A DNA stretch of 39,146 nt from Lingula anatina (taxonomy: Eukaryota; Brachiopoda; Lingulata; Lingulida; Lingulidae). The stretch spans positions 197,185 to 236,330 of the forward strand of contig NW_019775092.1 in the NCBI RefSeq assembly GCF_001039355.2. The letters run 5' to 3'. A program made the position numbers and the translations under genes. The notes under the pieces were generated by a model. That model did not search any database, was not told the DNA's origin, and saw nothing but the letters and a program-made list of their open reading frames with translations. Below are positions 34,778 through 39,146 of the stretch, in pieces (position 1 is the stretch's first letter; each line of letters starts with the position of its first letter).

Positions 34778-35696
34778 GTAAGATGCTTTTTACCATATTC
34801 TTCAAGCTCCAAAGTTTTTTGTGCGAAAGTGCGCGAACGTGTGTGCATGTGAGCTTTTACTTATTAATTCTCATTGGGAATTCATGCGTGGTTGCTTTCA
34901 CGCGTGCGCCAACTTTCTTTTGTAAGCTGTGTGCTTGTGCGTGTGTGGAGACAGAGAGATCAGGAGTTAGGTATATTATACCAGTCAAGGAACAGCAAAC
35001 GCCAGGACCCTGATTCATAGAGCGTCTTCCCCAGGACTTACACAACGTTCTGGATAATCTCATTGCTTGTGGCATGTCGTAATTTACCAAACACTGGGTA
35101 TAATACAAAGCTTTATGGGGAGAAATACCAAACAACCTCGAACAGCATCAGGGATTTACTGTTTGATGGGGCCACGGCTAATCTTCTGTTGTGTCCCCCC
35201 TCCTAGCGTTTCAACAAGCACCATAACATTTATATTTACACGAGTTAAGGCCATAGCTCTTCAAACTAATAGTATGTGAAGGTTGGGTCTTGTCGAAGAT
35301 CTATAAATGGAGGATTGTTCTAAACCAGGCCTGAAGAACACGTAAGAAAAGAAGTGGTGTCTTTAAAAAAGTCCGTAGACCTTTTTCTGGGAATTGAAAC
35401 TCCAAAATAAAGGAAAGGAGTTGATCTATTGCTCAACTGTTCCAATTATTCCATGCCAGTTGGGCGAATTCCAGAGATTTACAAAACTATAAAAGATGTA
35501 TATTATTCCTTCCGTGTTTACAATTCAGAAACACGACAAACTATGAGAAAATTGGAGCCATTCATTATTTCCCCGAGCTGTGCGTATACATCTGCCCTGC
35601 GTTAAGAAACTTGACTTCATGTTTCTTCCTAACCTCCGTCTTCTATCTCGCCAGCTTGATTTGTCTGGGGTCGACACTACAATTACTCTCTCTCAG

Positions 35697-35810
35697 GATT
35701 TCCAAAGTTTCCTTCCACTGTGATTAAGTTCTCTGGAAAAAAGCGCTTCAACGCCAATGTCTTTGAATCTCCGCTGAGAAGAGCAAAAGATAAACCTGTC
35801 ATAATGACAG
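35697..35810 (+). other. Candidate internal exon, gene unknown
   Basis: A pyrimidine-rich acceptor (TTACTCTCTCTCAG) precedes 35697, and ATGACAG|GTAATC follows 35810. The 114 nt are open in the frame that continues from the candidate exon ending at 34777 and read FPKFPSTVIKFSGKKRFNAN and onward. I do not recognise the product. Confidence 0.25.
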
Positions 35811-36958
35811 GTAATCAACACACCTTTAATAGTGTTTTTTTCTACGAGTTAAGCAGGGAATTTGTCTGCCTAACATATCAGTTAATCGAGTATACAGTAG
35901 GTCGGGGAAATGCGGAACCTTTACAGAAATCGACTACCCCCCCCCCCTTTCCTTTTCAATCCTGCCCACCCTGGTATAAGACGTTCACTGTCAACACGCC
36001 CTACGTTATCAAAAGCCTGCCACATAGAACGTCAACATTAGACTCGATAGCTTAGATATATATTGTTAACTACAAGTACAACATTGGCCCAATTCGCAAA
36101 CAAATTATCCCGTTTGCCCCCAGCAGTACGTCATCGTGATCGAAAATGACAAGCTTAAATTGCTGAGATAAAAGACATCAACTTTTAACGCTGCCGTGCA
36201 CTTGTTGTTATATTTCAAGAAAGCGCTGTCTCTTGTGGAATAATCGAATTTGGAAGAGATTTAGATATTTTATAGTCCTAAAACAAACAGTTACCGGAGG
36301 TAACCCGATCGAGGAGTGCACACAAAGAATAGTCAGCGTTTCATTTTTAATCATTTTCGCCCGATTACTTAAAGTGGCAGAAAGTTTACAGAAAGTGCAG
36401 CCTTTCGATCAATTCGACAACACAGAAATACGCTCGCTGGGGCTGAGATAAAATACTTCTCCTCGTCTTTAGAGCGCCTGTGAAATTGGCTGAGTAGTTG
36501 GAATGCAAACTACTCCATCAGCTCCGTGGACCGGGGAGTTACCTAAGGCAAGAGAGTTCTACTTTAATTTGATGATTTATCGCGAAAATGGGAAAACAAG
36601 CGCTCCACGCTCAGATGCCTTGCTTGTTGAAGATGTTTGGAGCTCGATAACAGAAATTGTTTGGCGTGGTAAAAATTGAGAGGCAGGTTGCCGGAAACGG
36701 GAACGCGTTGCCACTTATCGTGCTTTGAGAAGGCTCGTGCAAAGATGTCGCGACGATAATATTGCTGGTTCGTTAGCAGTATGTTATCTTTTCTTGGTAT
36801 AAACGAAAAAAAGGGATTGAGTTAAATGAAAAAAAACTATTAAGTGTATATAGGGCAAAAGGAAACGTATGGAGCAAGTCAAAAGAAGTTGCGTTCGTCT
36901 GAGATCACGTTTTATAACCTTATATGTTCTCTCTCTCTCTTTCTTATCCTCTTCTTCA

Positions 36959-37021
36959 AAAAAATTAAGAAAACAAAAAAGAAAGATAGAAAGAAAGAAA
37001 GAAAGAAAAAGAAAAGAGAAA
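36959..37021. repeat. A-rich GAAA-type tract
   Basis: Purine-only low-complexity sequence with repeated GAAA/AAAG units. The ORF across it (KKTKKKDRKKERKKKKRE) is an artefact. Confidence 0.9.
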
Positions 37022-37086
37022 AACCTGTGAAGCTGGTTAAAGCATTTTTATGTGTTAATCTGAAATCTTATACCCATGCATGCTTG

Positions 37087-37088
<2 letters not shown>

Positions 37089-37149
<61 letters not shown>

Positions 37150-37158
37150 CACACACAG
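37089..37158. repeat. Compound (CT)n(CA)n microsatellite
   Basis: About 14 CT units pass directly into about 19 CA units with one CG interruption. The ORFs that read Ser-Leu and Thr-His repeats come from this tract. Confidence 0.97.
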
Positions 37159-39115
37159 AGCAGTACCCTTTAGGGTCACAGATTGATTATTCACTGGACA
37201 TTCACAGATATGTCTTTAGCAAATTCATAACAATTTTTTGCACTGTGAACGAAAATTATGGTATGGAATTAATGTAATCACTCAGTTGGTTTGTTATGTA
37301 ACGTACAGATCCAGTTTGTACTCAGTATCTCTTCCCAGGCCACAGTAAATGTACGTCTCTTTAATTTGTCCATCGTCATCTAGACAACGTGTGGGACACC
37401 GCACGGTTTTTTCACCTGTGACACCCTCAAATTTGACACCAAATAAAAAGAGGTCAACATTAAATGTTTTTTTATACTTTGTGATTCATACATGTTAAGT
37501 GCCGCCTCATATTTGCCTTGATTTTTTCAACTGACTTAATGTTTGCTCTTGTTCTAAACACTTCGTAAAATACATCTCTCGGCGTCCGGTGATGGCTCGG
37601 ATGTATCACCTCTAATATGACTCTGATTCGATTAGATCGAATAAATATTTAGCTTTCCTCTTCACTGACATTGTCCTGGAACCGGGGATGAAGTGTTCTT
37701 GCGCAAATTAACGCGGGGCAAACGTCAAGAACGCTGTATCTTCAGTTATTAATCTGTGCACCGCCTGAGCGCTCGGGATGATTTTGTGTTTATATTTTTC
37801 TAGTAGTTAAAGGTGCGTTCGATGAGGCCCTAAGGGGTAAGTAGTCGGGCAGTCCTAAATAAGTTTAGAAAAAGGACTACAGACACTGTTTGCTAAAAAA
37901 CGCTTTCATTCAACTCAGGGAAGAAAATAAATTACAGAAACAAAACTAAGTTAACGTCGGTGTGATGCATTTAAAAAAAAAACTTTATCTCATCAGACAT
38001 GAGACTTTCAGGTACACTAAAGTGTTATCCTGAAGTCCATCCCCCCTTCCACTGTCCCTCCGATCCTGCCAAATATCGCGTGTACCTCGCGGATCGTGTC
38101 GCTCTAGGGAGACGAGACTGGCGCTAAGGAATCCACGCGCTGTTTCCCTCCAGACTCACACCGTGCTATAACCATAGCATACCTGGCACAGCGCTGGGAG
38201 TTCCCACTCGGGGTCGATATTCCGACGCTCATCGAGGGAGAACCAGGAGATTAATGAACTCTTCATTTAGTGTCGGTGTCACGAGGTTAGGCGGAGGACG
38301 CTCAGGACACGGTGGAGGACACGCGTTGGAAGGTAGTTAACATAGCTTAGCGCGTTTCACACGAAATCGTGATCTCACACTCAAACATGCACGCAGGTTC
38401 TATATTAACACACCTTGGTATTGGGTCGAAATTCTTTCATAGCTATAGACCAGCCTATCGCCAATAGAGATAGCTGCTTAATAGGGATTTAGCAGTAACA
38501 CACAGCAGCGAAAGGATTCTAAAGCTTTAGCAAATAAATCTCCATTCGATTACTACATTGAAAGAGTTTTGTAATAATGCTTGAGTAAATGCAATCTTAC
38601 TCAGGAATTCCTGAGTGATGTTATGTAAAAATACTCACATATAACCTGAAAAAAGAGTTGCTGGACTATTCCGCCAGCAAAAATAATCTTTCAAAACTTG
38701 ATAAAGTGATAGGAATCGAAGTAAGATAGAAACACATTTTACATGAATGGGCGTGGAGTAAAAAGACATGGAAGGATTTGTGGATCCCTAGAAATGACGA
38801 CCCCCTTGGGATAAGTTTAAGTTTTTTTATGCAACTTATGACTCAGATTCATGGCAACACATTTCGGGGATTGAATGAACTTACGTTAATGCTGGATGGG
38901 GGCAGCGTTTCTTGATATCCAGGAAAATTGTTGAGCTTGGTGACAGAGATGTAGTGTGAACTCTTAGATTCAATTACGTATAGCGTGCACGTCTGTTTGT
39001 TCGGTTATTTTAATCTAGATAGGTATGACGAGTTGGAATACCTATCTAATCCTGAACACACACAATACGGCTATTTGACACCTTGGAGATCTTTGACTGC
39101 TATGGAGGAGGGCTG

Positions 39116-39116
<1 letters not shown>

Positions 39117-39146
<30 letters not shown>
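39117..39146. repeat. (GA)n microsatellite at window edge
   Basis: GA dinucleotides run to the last base, so the repeat probably continues beyond the window. Confidence 0.95.

Larger units (their letters stand above)
35811..39146. other. Non-coding right end of window
   Basis: No gene was recognised. CpG content is higher in parts (about 36.2-36.8, 37.6-37.8 and 38.05-38.35 kb) than in most of the window. This could mark regulatory DNA of a gene beyond the right edge. Confidence 0.45.

Noticed and set aside
36844-37277. ORFs with Lys/Glu-, Ser-Leu- and Thr-His-rich translations
   Set aside because: They are translations of GAAA, CT and CA simple repeats.

Overview
This is animal genomic DNA: AT-rich, with GT-AG introns, long non-coding stretches, many microsatellites and two MITE-like insertions. 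There are no bacterial-style operons. Two conserved animal genes and the repeat content suggest a marine invertebrate, most likely a mollusc or another lophotrochozoan. That lineage call is an inference, because no marker in the window settles it.

Layout. From 1 to 4.1 kb lies a duplicated module of about 1.85-1.89 kb (copies at 21-1868 and 2197-4086, separated by about 330 bp). A single N sits at the left edge of copy 2, and a 15-bp direct repeat flanks copy 2. Both copies carry, on the minus strand, what looks like a decayed sulfotransferase fragment. From 6.25 to 7.2 kb there are two unrelated tandem arrays, ten 31-bp units and ten 49-bp units, and the unit of each contains a short inverted repeat. 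From 7.2 to 20.2 kb no gene could be recognised. That stretch holds isolated exon-like segments on the minus strand, a CpG-richer promoter-like zone near 17.6-18.3 kb, microsatellites and a tRNA-like/poly-T remnant.

The two certain genes are convergent. SAMTOR (BMT2/C7orf60 family), plus strand, four coding exons at 20376-23801, predicts a 694-residue S-adenosylmethionine sensor of the mTORC1 pathway with a very long extra linker. TMEM168, minus strand, three coding exons at 31026-28091, predicts a 711-residue multi-pass membrane protein. In human these two families are also neighbours on chromosome 7, so the pair looks like old microsynteny with a changed relative orientation. The gap between them holds a Harbinger-type MITE; a second MITE-like element lies in the apparent first intron of TMEM168.

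From 32.5 kb to the right end there is a likely TMEM168 promoter (YY1-like and CRE-like sites), then mainly non-coding DNA with a CpG-richer zone around 34.0-34.8 kb and two frame-compatible exon-like segments on the plus strand that may begin a gene lying beyond the window.

The most interesting observation is that the soluble C-terminal part of TMEM168 shows the motif order of a caspase/metacaspase-like fold (YYSGH, then D-x-[Cys replaced by Glu]-H-S, then a GDFT motif). This suggests a membrane-anchored pseudo-caspase. The second is the enlarged SAMTOR linker, with paired CxxC motifs and four 17-residue repeats.
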